From: Pseudomonadota bacterium | Lineage (GTDB): Bacteria > Pseudomonadota > Gammaproteobacteria > Burkholderiales > Burkholderiaceae_B | Assembly: GCA_023427945.1 (NCBI GenBank) | Contig: JAEYZR010000089.1 | Location: forward strand, 1 to 11,086 | DNA length: 11,086 nt | Reading direction: 5' to 3' | In this document: piece after piece, positions 1-6,268 of the stretch | Position numbering within the stretch: the first letter of the stretch is position 1 | Layout: every line of letters starts with the position of its first letter | Notes under the pieces: model-generated | The model's input: the letters and a program-made list of their open reading frames with translations, nothing else | Told to the model about the DNA's origin: nothing | Databases searched by the model: none | Translations under genes and position numbers: made by a program

Positions 1-237
1 GGGCTTGAACAGCAAAGGCGCATCGTCCCTGAACATCCAGCGCAGCAGCTTCAGCGGCGCCTGCGGATTGGCCCAGGGTTCAGCATAGGAGACCGAGATC
101 TGCCCCCCGTTGGCAAAGCTGGTTTCCTGGGCAGGGCCGCCACGTCGATCGACCACGACGACATCGTGACCGGCCTGGCGCAGCCACCATGCGGTGGATA
201 CTCCAATTATGCCGCTACCCAGGACCGCTATTTTCAT
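1..237 (-). CDS. dadA: D-amino acid dehydrogenase (DadA-type), N-terminal part
   Basis: This is the first 79 codons of a flavoprotein that continues beyond the low-coordinate edge of the window. The N-terminus starts MKIAVLGSGIIG and has the dinucleotide-binding GxGxxG (Gly7, Gly9, Gly12) followed by the acidic residue closing the second beta strand (Asp30). It continues with ETSFANGGQIS (38-48) and a YAEPWANPQAPLK stretch, the pattern of the DadA family (D-amino acid:quinone oxidoreductases, about 410-430 residues). By family, it oxidatively deaminates D-amino acids such as D-alanine at the inner face of the cytoplasmic membrane and passes electrons to the respiratory chain. The ATG at 235-237 is preceded by GGAG about ten bases upstream. 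It lies 75 nt downstream of the oxidoreductase gene on the same strand, and I see no clear promoter or terminator between them. Other DAO-family oxidases remain possible because only the FAD-binding end is visible. Confidence 0.85.
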   Translation of the reverse strand, partial: MKIAVLGSGIIGVSTAWWLRQAGHDVVVVDRRGGPAQETSFANGGQISVSYAEPWANPQAPLKLLRWMFRDDAPLLFKP

Positions 238-312
238 GCAGGCATTGCTCCGTAACGCTAGGACTTGTGTTCAGTATCGATCAGTGTACATGCCCGAGCC
301 GGCCTGTCCGAC

Positions 313-1353
313 TCACTTGGCCAGGTCGGCCGCTGAAGTGAATGCATCGGCAAAAAAAGCGTCTTCGGGCAGACTGCACTGGTGGATGAACGCATGCCTG
401 GCCGCATCGACCATGACAGGCGCACCACATGCATACACTTCATGGCCGCTCATGTCCGGAACATCCGTCAGAACCGCCTCGTGCACAAACCCGGTACGCC
501 CCGCCCACTCGTCTTCCGGCAAGGCATCGGAGACCACGGGAATGAAGGTGAAATCAGGCAGCACTTCAGCCCACGCGCCCGCCTGATCGTGCAGATAGAT
601 GTCAGCAGGCCGTCTGCCGCCCCAGTACAGTCGGACCGGGCGCGAACTCCCGGTATGGATCAGATGCTGCACGATGGCCTGTACGGGCGCGAATCCCGTC
701 CCGCTGGCCAACAGGATGATGGGCTTGCCGGTTTCTTCGCGCAGAAAGAAAGAACCAAACGGCCCTTCCAGCCGCAGGATTTCACGCTCTTTCATGGCCG
801 TCGTTGCCGCCCCGAATACGTGATCGGTGAACTTGCCGCCCGGCATGTGGCGGATATGCAGTTCCAGCGGGCTGCCGGTATGCGGCGCATTCGCCATCGA
901 ATAGCTGCGACGCGCGCCGTCCTTCATGATGACCTCGATGTACTGACCAGCGTGGTAGCGGAAAGGATCAGCGGCCGGCAGTTGCAACTTCAGGATCACC
1001 ACATCGGATGCGGCCCGTTCCATCGACTGCACCCGCGCAGGCAGCTTGCGAATCTGGATGTCGGTGGCCAGGCGGACTTCGCGCGCCTCGATGACCAGAT
1101 CGGATTCTGGACGTGCCTGACAGAACAGCGTGTAGCCTTGCGCCATTTCTTCGGGTGCGAGCACCTGCGCAGGATAAGGACCGGCATCGACCTCGCCGCT
1201 GATCACGCGGCCTTTACAACTGGAGCATGCGCCATTGCGGCAGCTATAGGGAAAGACGATACCTGCAGCCAGGGCACCGTCCAGAACGGTCTGCCCCTGC
1301 AGGACTGAAAACGCATGTCCCGTCGCGGGGACGGAAACCTGAAAACTGGTCAT
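313..1353 (-). CDS. 2Fe-2S / FAD / NAD(P)H oxidoreductase (annotated in relatives as CDP-6-deoxy-delta-3,4-glucoseen reductase)
   Basis: A 346-residue soluble electron-transfer protein. It has an N-terminal plant-type 2Fe-2S domain (about 1-90) with the cluster cysteines C38, C43, C46 and C78. Next is a ferredoxin-reductase FAD domain (about 100-205) with the flavin motif RSYS at 149-152. Last is an NAD(P)-binding domain with the GTGFAP loop at 218-223 and a C-terminal ACGAP segment. This order (FeS, FAD, NAD) is that of phenol hydroxylase reductases, methane monooxygenase reductases and AscD-like proteins. The AscD name is inherited from similarity. No deoxysugar genes are nearby, so its true partner is unknown. 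The ATG at 1353 is chosen because the 2Fe-2S fold begins at once. An in-frame ATG at 1401 would add 16 low-complexity residues, and neither start has a good ribosome site. It lies 84 nt downstream of the MOSC gene, which makes that protein a candidate electron acceptor. Confidence 0.9.
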   Translation of the reverse strand: MTSFQVSVPATGHAFSVLQGQTVLDGALAAGIVFPYSCRNGACSSCKGRVISGEVDAGPYPAQVLAPEEMAQGYTLFCQARPESDLVIEAREVRLATDIQIRKLPARVQSMERAASDVVILKLQLPAADPFRYHAGQYIEVIMKDGARRSYSMANAPHTGSPLELHIRHMPGGKFTDHVFGAATTAMKEREILRLEGPFGSFFLREETGKPIILLASGTGFAPVQAIVQHLIHTGSSRPVRLYWGGRRPADIYLHDQAGAWAEVLPDFTFIPVVSDALPEDEWAGRTGFVHEAVLTDVPDMSGHEVYACGAPVMVDAARHAFIHQCSLPEDAFFADAFTSAADLAK

Positions 1354-1437
1354 GGAAAAAAACCGAAAACGAGAGACCGCCGAAAAAGCGATCCAAAACA
1401 ATGATTTTAATAGACTTGTCGAACCCGCGATGCTGGT

Positions 1438-2295
1438 TCAGAACGCATATTCGAATTCGCCTTCGTCGCCTACCGCAAGCATGCCGCCAGCCCCGGCCGC
1501 CACAATGGCGTTTTGCCCGAAAAGCACCCCTTCATCGAAACTGCGGAACGAGGTGAGCGTCAGGCCGGGCTCACTGCCTCGCTCACCTGTAGCGGGGTCC
1601 ACGTCAGGAACGCCACAACGGGTGCAGGCCTTCACCAGTCCGAGCCTGACCCCGCCAAACGCCATCCATCCCATGTGATCTTCATCGAACGCCTCGATGC
1701 CTTCGACGACGATGTTGGGCCGAAACCGATCCATCGTGACGGGTGCCCGGCCCTTGTCCTGCAGACGCGCGTTCAACTCATCCAGCGAGGACTGCGAGGC
1801 GATCAACAACGGAAAGCCATCGGCAAACCCGAACGCATGATCGGTCTGCGCAGCATCTTCATAGGTTTCCAGCCAGGGTTTTACGTAGTCGGGATCGGGC
1901 TGCCGATGCAAGGGCACAGTGGTGCGAAACAGCGAGCACGGCACACCCAGCACGCCAGAAAACCAGGCTGCGGCATCGGCGCCTACCGGATGCGCCTGAA
2001 TGGCGGCACGCCAGACGGTCACATCCTGAGGAGGTGTTTGCAGGCCGGCCTCGAAAGACAGATCAAAATCCGGATGGCCGGCAGCGCTCAGGCGTACCCC
2101 CGTATCGAGCAGGGCCGGACGGATCAGCGCCATTCGGGGATAGGCGCGTTGGGTCATGAACGTACCTTGCCCATCGACCAGCAGCCAGCGCCGATCCAGG
2201 CTAAGCCCTGCAGCATCGATTACCGAAGCGTCCAGTGAAATACCGGCGCAGGACTTGACGGGAAAGACATGCAAACTACGAATCCGAAGGGACAT
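1438..2295 (-). CDS. MOSC-domain molybdenum-cofactor protein (mARC/YcbX-like, without fused ferredoxin domain)
   Basis: A 285-residue protein with the MOSC N-terminal beta-barrel domain (about 1-120; FPVKSCAGISLD near the start, DRRWLLVD at 34-41) and the MOSC domain (about 150-285). The MOSC domain has the RFRPN motif at 190-194 and the cysteine motif ACTRC at 223-227 followed by VDPATG. This matches the segment of mitochondrial amidoxime-reducing component proteins and E. coli YcbX that supplies the cysteine ligand of molybdenum. By family, such proteins reduce N-hydroxylated bases and amidoximes. E. coli YcbX also carries a C-terminal 2Fe-2S domain; this protein ends without one, so it needs an external electron donor. 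ATG 2295 is chosen because homologous N-termini begin here and GGTG lies 6 nt upstream. An in-frame ATG at 2307 is possible. The start lies only 16 nt past the ectD terminator, leaving no visible room for a promoter. Confidence 0.87.
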   Translation of the reverse strand: MSLRIRSLHVFPVKSCAGISLDASVIDAAGLSLDRRWLLVDGQGTFMTQRAYPRMALIRPALLDTGVRLSAAGHPDFDLSFEAGLQTPPQDVTVWRAAIQAHPVGADAAAWFSGVLGVPCSLFRTTVPLHRQPDPDYVKPWLETYEDAAQTDHAFGFADGFPLLIASQSSLDELNARLQDKGRAPVTMDRFRPNIVVEGIEAFDEDHMGWMAFGGVRLGLVKACTRCGVPDVDPATGERGSEPGLTLTSFRSFDEGVLFGQNAIVAAGAGGMLAVGDEGEFEYAF

Positions 2296-2311
2296 GATAA
2301 GCACCATATGG

Positions 2312-2339
2312 AAAAGACCCGATCAATATCGGGTCTTTT
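2312..2339 (-). terminator. Rho-independent terminator of the ect operon
   Basis: A perfect 12-bp inverted repeat, AAAAGACCCGAT / ATCGGGTCTTTT, with a 4-nt loop. Because the arms begin with A and end with T, it can work as a bidirectional intrinsic terminator. It begins 47 nt past the ectD stop codon in the direction of transcription. The U-rich arm ends 16 nt before the MOSC-gene ATG at 2295, or 4 nt before the alternative ATG at 2307. Confidence 0.88.
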
Positions 2340-2356
2340 GCGTCCTGCCTGACTGG

Positions 2357-2376
2357 GGGCCCGCCAACGCCGGCCC
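2357..2376 (-). repeat. GC-rich hairpin in the ectD 3' untranslated region
   Basis: A 20-nt imperfect palindrome: GGGCC pairs with GGCCC, there is one G-G mismatch, then two further G-C pairs close a 4-nt loop. It sits between the ectD stop and the terminator hairpin, so the operon transcript would end in two stacked stem-loops. A role in mRNA 3'-end protection or termination efficiency is an inference only. Confidence 0.5.
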
Positions 2377-2386
2377 AAGAGGAAAG

Positions 2387-3310
2387 TCAGATTACCACTT
2401 TCAAGGGATCAAGCGGAGTGACCGCATCGAAGCTGCGACGCGCAGCGATATGCTCGGGTCGAGCCTTCAGGCCATATTTGGGCGCAGTCAGTGCGTTTTC
2501 GACGCTGTTATACACCGTAAATACATTGGCGCGCGGCCACGGCGAAATATTACTGTTGGATCCGTGCATCGTATTGCAGTCGAAAAAGATCACCGAACCA
2601 GCCTTGCCCGTCATGGACTGGATGCCGCCCTGCTCTGCCAGAAGCTGCAGGCTGACCGGGTCGGGTACGCCAAAGTCCTGCTTCTTGAGCGAGGTCTTGT
2701 AGTTGTTTCCCGGCGTTTCGCCCACGCACGAAATGAACTGGCGATGCGAACCGGGCACCAGCATGAGTGGACCATTGCACGCATTGTTGTCGGTCAGCAG
2801 CACGCTGCAGCTCAAAGCACGCATGGATGGCATGCCGTCTTCGACGTGCCAGGTCTCGAAGTCCGAGTGCCAATAGAATTCCTTGCCCTTGAAGCCGGGC
2901 TTGAGGTTCGCACGCGACTGATGGATGTAGACCTCTGAACCGAGAATCTGCCGTGCCACGTTGATCAGGCGGGGATCGCGGGTGACCCTGGAGATCAGGG
3001 GGCTGAGTACATGCACCATGAATATCGACCGCACCGCATCACTGTTGGGCTCGGTGATGGACTCTTCACGGCGCACAATGGCGGGATCGCGTGTCATGCG
3101 CTCGACCTCGGCCGTCAGCGTGGCGATTTCCTTTTCGCTGAACACGTTTTCGAGCATCAGAAAACCATCGCGGTCGTAGGCGGCGACCTGATCGGCGCTC
3201 AAGGCATCGGAATACGTGCCATGGCCATACACAACCGGATCTTGCCGCGCGATGATGGCCGAGCCTCGGTCGGTACGTGAGGCATACGGATCTTTTGCAG
3301 GTGAAATCAT
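2387..3310 (-). CDS. ectD: Ectoine 5-hydroxylase EctD (Fe(II)/2-oxoglutarate dioxygenase)
   Basis: A 307-residue non-haem iron dioxygenase that converts ectoine, 2-oxoglutarate and O2 to 5-hydroxyectoine, succinate and CO2 in the cytoplasm. The EctD signature is present: the iron-binding HSD at 148-150 (His148, Asp150) inside FYWHSDFETWHVEDGMP, then NGPLMLVPGSH (179-189). The distal iron ligand is His249 in TMHGSN, and Arg260 is the expected 2-oxoglutarate carboxylate contact. The length is normal for the family (about 295-310). The ATG at 3310 has the ribosome site AGGAGAG 4 nt upstream and lies 16 nt after the ectC stop, so the gene is the last member of the ect operon. Its 3' end is followed by two hairpins, the second a good terminator. 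Having ectD inside the operon implies hydroxyectoine is made whenever ectoine is, without separate induction. Confidence 0.97.
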   Translation of the reverse strand: MISPAKDPYASRTDRGSAIIARQDPVVYGHGTYSDALSADQVAAYDRDGFLMLENVFSEKEIATLTAEVERMTRDPAIVRREESITEPNSDAVRSIFMVHVLSPLISRVTRDPRLINVARQILGSEVYIHQSRANLKPGFKGKEFYWHSDFETWHVEDGMPSMRALSCSVLLTDNNACNGPLMLVPGSHRQFISCVGETPGNNYKTSLKKQDFGVPDPVSLQLLAEQGGIQSMTGKAGSVIFFDCNTMHGSNSNISPWPRANVFTVYNSVENALTAPKYGLKARPEHIAARRSFDAVTPLDPLKVVI

Positions 3311-3314
3311 GAAT

Positions 3315-3321
3315 CTCTCCT
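3315..3321 (-). promoter_or_regulatory. ectD ribosome-binding site
   Basis: AGGAGAG on the minus strand, 4 nt from the ATG at 3310, lies entirely within the 16-nt ectC-ectD gap. It fixes the ectD start. Confidence 0.8.
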
Positions 3322-3326
3322 ATTGA

Positions 3327-3725
3327 TCAAGCGGTTTCTTCCAGGATGGCGGGATACACGCCGTCCGCGTCGTGAACTTCCTTGCCCGTCAGGGGCGGAT
3401 TGAATACGCAGATCACGCGCAAGGGCTCTTTTCCGCCACACAGCCAGTGCTCGTCGTGTTTGTCCAGCGCATACACGACTCCAGGGCCCAATGCATGGGT
3501 CTTTCCATCGGCCACCACTTCAATCGAACCATCCCCCTCAATGCACCACACGGCTTCGAGATGGTTCTGATAATGAATGTGGGTGCGCCCGCCAGGAAAG
3601 ATCGTGGTTTCATGGAAAGAGAAACCCATCTTGTCCTTCTTGAGCAACACGCGGCGGCTCCTCCAGGTGTCTGTGATGATTTCGTCTTCCGTACCGATGA
3701 CGTCTTTCACATTACGAACAATCAT
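3327..3725 (-). CDS. ectC: L-ectoine synthase EctC
   Basis: A 132-residue cupin-fold enzyme that cyclises N-gamma-acetyl-L-2,4-diaminobutyrate to ectoine with loss of water. It begins MIVRNVKDVIGTEDE, as EctC proteins do. The iron ligands known from characterised EctC correspond to Glu57 (in NHLEAVW), Tyr85 (VVYALD) and His93 (DEHWLC), all present. The length is standard for the family (about 130). The start codon overlaps the ectB stop by one base (TAATG at 3723-3727) and a strong GGAGGT lies 8 nt upstream inside ectB, indicating coupled translation. The C-terminus is close to family length, with no sign of truncation. Confidence 0.97.
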   Translation of the reverse strand: MIVRNVKDVIGTEDEIITDTWRSRRVLLKKDKMGFSFHETTIFPGGRTHIHYQNHLEAVWCIEGDGSIEVVADGKTHALGPGVVYALDKHDEHWLCGGKEPLRVICVFNPPLTGKEVHDADGVYPAILEETA

Positions 3726-5029
3726 TACCGCTTACCTCCAAATTTCAGGACACGGGCCGATTGGCCCGACTCGCCCAGCACTTCGGCCAGGCTACGCTCA
3801 ATGACATCCAGGCCACGCGAAAGCAGCTCGTCCTCGATCGTGAGCGAAGGCAGCAGCTTCAGCACTTCGTCATTGGCGCCCGAGGTTTCGACCACGACGC
3901 CGTGCTCGAATGCCTTGTGCGCAATCTTGTTGGCCAGCGAATGATCAGCAGTGGTCACCAGACCTTGGATCAGACCGCGACCACGCACTGACAGACCGGC
4001 GTTGGGATAGCTGTGAATCACGTTTTCCAGCCAGTCACGCACCAGCCGCTCCTTGCGCTGGATGTCGGTTGAAAATGCATCGTCGGCCCAGTAGGTGTCC
4101 AGCGCGGCCGTGGCCGTCACAAAAGCCAGGTTGTTGCCCCGGAACGTACCGCTGTGAGCGCCCGGTTTCCAGATGTCGAGCTCGGGCTTCATCAGGACAA
4201 GAGACATCGGCAAGCCAAAGCCCGAAAGCGACTTGGACAGCGTGATGATGTCGGGCCTGATGCCGGCCGATTCAAAACTGAAATAGCTGCCGGTGCGACC
4301 GCAGCCGACCTGAATGTCATCGACGATCAACAGCATGTCGTGCCGACGGCACAGGCTTTCCAGATCCTTCAGCCAGCGCAGCGTGGCGACGTTGACGCCA
4401 CCCTCGCCCTGCACCGTTTCCACGATCACGGCTGCCGGATGGTCCAGTCCGCTGCTGCGGTCCTCGAGCATGCGCTCCATGAAGCCAATGGTGTCCACAT
4501 CGGGACCGAAGTAACCGTCATACGGCATGAAGCTGGTGTTGCCCAGCGTATAGCCCGATGCATCGCGGAACTTGGCATTGGCCGTTGCGGCCAGTGAACC
4601 ACCGCTCACGCCGTGGAAACCGTGCGTGAAAGAGATGATGTTGGAACGGCCCTTGACCTGGCGGGCGATTTTCAGCGCCGCTTCCACTGCATTCGTCCCT
4701 GTGGGCCCTGTGAACTGCAAGGTGTACTGCCAGTTGCGAGGCTTCAGCAATACGCGATCAACCGTTTCCAGGAATTCGCGCTTGGCCGTGGTGGCCATGT
4801 CCAGACCATGAACCACACCATCGCTGGCCAGATAGTCGAGCAGTTTTTCCTTGAAGATCGGATTGTTGTGTCCGTAGTTCAGCGTGCCTGCACCGCTGAA
4901 GAAATCGATGTATTCGTTGCGATCCTCATCGATCAGCAACGAGCCGCGTGCCTGATTGAATACGACCGGGAACGACCTGATGTAGCCGCGCACCTCGGAC
5001 TCCATCCTGTTGAAAATACTCAAGTCCAT
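3725..5029 (-). CDS. ectB: Diaminobutyrate-2-oxoglutarate transaminase EctB
   Basis: A 434-residue class-III PLP aminotransferase that makes L-2,4-diaminobutyrate from L-aspartate-4-semialdehyde with glutamate as amino donor, the first committed step of ectoine synthesis. Visible motifs are FFSGAGTLNYGHNNP (43-57), the phosphate-binding GPTGTNAVEAALK (108-120), FHGVSGGSLA (138-147), the PLP-contact VDDIQVGCGRTG (236-247) and the Schiff-base lysine Lys266 in TLSKSLSGFG. The start MDLSIFNRMESEVRGYIRSF matches the family N-terminus. The ATG at 5029 is preceded by GGGAGGA with 4-nt spacing, the best ribosome site in the window. It lies 101 nt after ectA, the only long gap in the operon, and overlaps ectC by one base. 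EctB is confidently separated from the siderophore-type diaminobutyrate transaminases by its ect neighbours. Confidence 0.97.
   Translation of the reverse strand: MDLSIFNRMESEVRGYIRSFPVVFNQARGSLLIDEDRNEYIDFFSGAGTLNYGHNNPIFKEKLLDYLASDGVVHGLDMATTAKREFLETVDRVLLKPRNWQYTLQFTGPTGTNAVEAALKIARQVKGRSNIISFTHGFHGVSGGSLAATANAKFRDASGYTLGNTSFMPYDGYFGPDVDTIGFMERMLEDRSSGLDHPAAVIVETVQGEGGVNVATLRWLKDLESLCRRHDMLLIVDDIQVGCGRTGSYFSFESAGIRPDIITLSKSLSGFGLPMSLVLMKPELDIWKPGAHSGTFRGNNLAFVTATAALDTYWADDAFSTDIQRKERLVRDWLENVIHSYPNAGLSVRGRGLIQGLVTTADHSLANKIAHKAFEHGVVVETSGANDEVLKLLPSLTIEDELLSRGLDVIERSLAEVLGESGQSARVLKFGGKR
3734..3739 (-). promoter_or_regulatory. ectC ribosome-binding site within the ectB 3' end
   Basis: GGAGGT on the minus strand, 8 nt from the ectC ATG at 3725, lies in the final codons of ectB. 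Together with the one-base stop/start overlap it points to translational coupling of ectB and ectC. Confidence 0.75.
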
Positions 5030-5033
5030 ACTT

Positions 5034-5040
5034 TCCTCCC
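5034..5040 (-). promoter_or_regulatory. ectB ribosome-binding site
   Basis: GGGAGGA on the minus strand, 4 nt from the ectB ATG at 5029. It is near-consensus and much stronger than the ectA or ectR initiation regions, which suggests EctB is translated at a higher rate or independently of ectA. Confidence 0.8.
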
Positions 5041-5130
5041 TGTTGTTTCTCTAAAAATTTCGGAAAAGCCGATCCCCCGGCCATGCTGGATGACCGAAAA
5101 ATCAACTCTCAAGATCAATGCCTGCCGCGA

Positions 5131-5667
5131 TCAGTCGCGCAGCAGAGGTCCAATACGCAGAAGCCTTTCGTCGTCGTGCGCCGCTTCACCGAAAAGGTGG
5201 GGCGGGAACAATTCGGTTTCCTTGATGGAAGCGCCAAACTGCCCGGCCATTGCCGCAAAAGTCTTGCGTGATGCCGCGTTGTCCGGACCGACCGTGGTCT
5301 CGATCCACTCGATACCAGCCAGCCCTGGGCGGGCCAGCAGGCCGTCCAGCATGTGCTGTGCCAGCCGTTGACCGCGTGCACGCTCGTGCACTGCAACCTG
5401 CCATATGAAAAGCACGTCCGAGCGCCCAGGGGGCACATAACCCGAAATGAATCCGTCCGGCGTGCCATCTTCGCCCTCGGCGATGATGCAGGTGGATGGG
5501 AAATGCTCGCACAGCAGCATGTAGGCGTAGACGGAATTCACGTCCAGCGGTGGGCAAGCCTGAATGAGGGCGTGGATATGCTGCCCGTCTTCTCGCACTG
5601 GCTTGCGCAGGTGCAGCGCAAGTTCCAAGGTGTCGTCTAGTCCGATGTCGTCAGCAAATACCGTCAT
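5131..5667 (-). CDS. ectA: L-2,4-diaminobutyrate acetyltransferase EctA
   Basis: A 178-residue GNAT-family acetyltransferase that transfers acetyl from acetyl-CoA to the gamma-amino group of L-2,4-diaminobutyrate. It shows the EctA pattern: LRKPVREDG (20-28), ACPPLDVNSVYAYMLLCEHF (37-56), the GNAT acetyl-CoA strand and loop WQVAVHERARGQRLAQHML (89-107), and ETTVGPDNAASRKTF (123-137). The start overlaps the end of ectR by four bases (ATGA, 5664-5667) and lacks a strong ribosome site, so its translation is probably coupled to ectR. The C-terminal tail after residue 150 (ELFPPHLFG and a charged end) is ordinary for the family. EctA is the second gene of the operon, 101 nt before ectB. Confidence 0.96.
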   Translation of the reverse strand: MTVFADDIGLDDTLELALHLRKPVREDGQHIHALIQACPPLDVNSVYAYMLLCEHFPSTCIIAEGEDGTPDGFISGYVPPGRSDVLFIWQVAVHERARGQRLAQHMLDGLLARPGLAGIEWIETTVGPDNAASRKTFAAMAGQFGASIKETELFPPHLFGEAAHDDERLLRIGPLLRD

Positions 5668-6206
5668 GCCATAAGTCCCGATTCAGGTGGTGTGCCCAGG
5701 GGGGGCACATCCAGGATTGGTGAGGCCGGGTCGGCCTGAGCCTCAACCACACTGCCGCCCTCGGCCATCAGCGCGACGATGCGCTCAAGCGAGAGCGTGA
5801 TCGTTGCCTGCTCCAGCTCGGGCAAGGCATTGAGCGCGTCAGCCAACTGCTTCTGCAGAGGCGAAGGCGCCTCGCCCGCCAGCAACTTGCCGGCATCCGT
5901 CGGCCAGACGAACACGATGCGGCGATCTTCACGACCACGCTCGCGACGAATCAGCCCCTTGTCTTCCAGGCGATCCAGAATGCCCACGACCGTGCTGGGG
6001 CTCACGTGGATTTCACGGCTCAGATTCGTGGCCGTCATGGGCCCGTTCGCAATGACGGCCCGCAGACAGATCAACTGAGGCGCGGTGATGTTGCTGACCG
6101 CAGCGAGTTGTCTGGAGTGCAACGCGACCGACCGGGTGATCTGCCGCAGTGCCCGCAAAATTCTCAGGTCATATTGCGGAGTAAGCGATTTCAAATTCTC
6201 TGTCAT
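5664..6206 (-). CDS. ectR: MarR-family transcriptional regulator of ectoine synthesis (EctR-type)
   Basis: A 180-residue MarR-type winged-helix regulator. The winged helix-turn-helix spans about residues 40-107: MTATNLSREIHVSPSTVVG (57-75) holds the recognition helix, followed by LDRLEDKGLIRRERG and the wing ending VWPTDAG. The C-terminal helix (about 115-148) would complete the dimerisation domain. A proline-rich tail (about 158-180) is extra to the basic fold. EctR-type MarR repressors upstream of ect genes are known from halotolerant methylotrophs, where EctR1 binds over the -10 of the ect promoter. Here the gene is first in the operon and overlaps ectA by ATGA, implying autoregulation. 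ATG 6206 is chosen because a near-consensus promoter (6240-6268) lies just upstream. A longer in-frame start at 6326 would be upstream of that promoter and encodes residues unlike the family. Its inducing signal is not visible. Confidence 0.92.
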   Translation of the reverse strand: MTENLKSLTPQYDLRILRALRQITRSVALHSRQLAAVSNITAPQLICLRAVIANGPMTATNLSREIHVSPSTVVGILDRLEDKGLIRRERGREDRRIVFVWPTDAGKLLAGEAPSPLQKQLADALNALPELEQATITLSLERIVALMAEGGSVVEAQADPASPILDVPPLGTPPESGLMA

Positions 6207-6230
6207 AAAATTACTTTTATAGAATTGATT

Positions 6231-6253
6231 TCGACACGAATGATATGAGTCGA
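6231..6253. promoter_or_regulatory. Imperfect 23-bp palindrome over the ect -10 element, candidate EctR operator
   Basis: The outer arms TCGAC and GTCGA pair perfectly, and eight of eleven base pairs match across the whole element, centred on position 6242. The centre falls inside the -10 hexamer (6240-6245), so a bound dimer would block RNA polymerase. The size fits a MarR-dimer site. The assignment to EctR is inferred from position and from the known placement of EctR1 sites. Confidence 0.55.
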
Positions 6254-6268
6254 TGGGATGAGCGTCAA
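6240..6268 (-). promoter_or_regulatory. Putative sigma70 promoter of the ectRABCD operon
   Basis: On the minus strand TTGACG (-35, 6263-6268) and TATCAT (-10, 6240-6245) each match the consensus at five of six positions and are separated by exactly 17 nt. Transcription would start near 6231-6234, giving a leader of about 25-28 nt before the ectR ATG. It is the best promoter in the window and the only good one between parC and ectR. Confidence 0.75.

Noticed and set aside
1354..1437. Promoter for the oxidoreductase in the 84-nt gap after the MOSC gene
   Set aside because: A TAAAAT-like -10 is present but no matching -35 at the right distance. Cotranscription with the MOSC gene is as likely.
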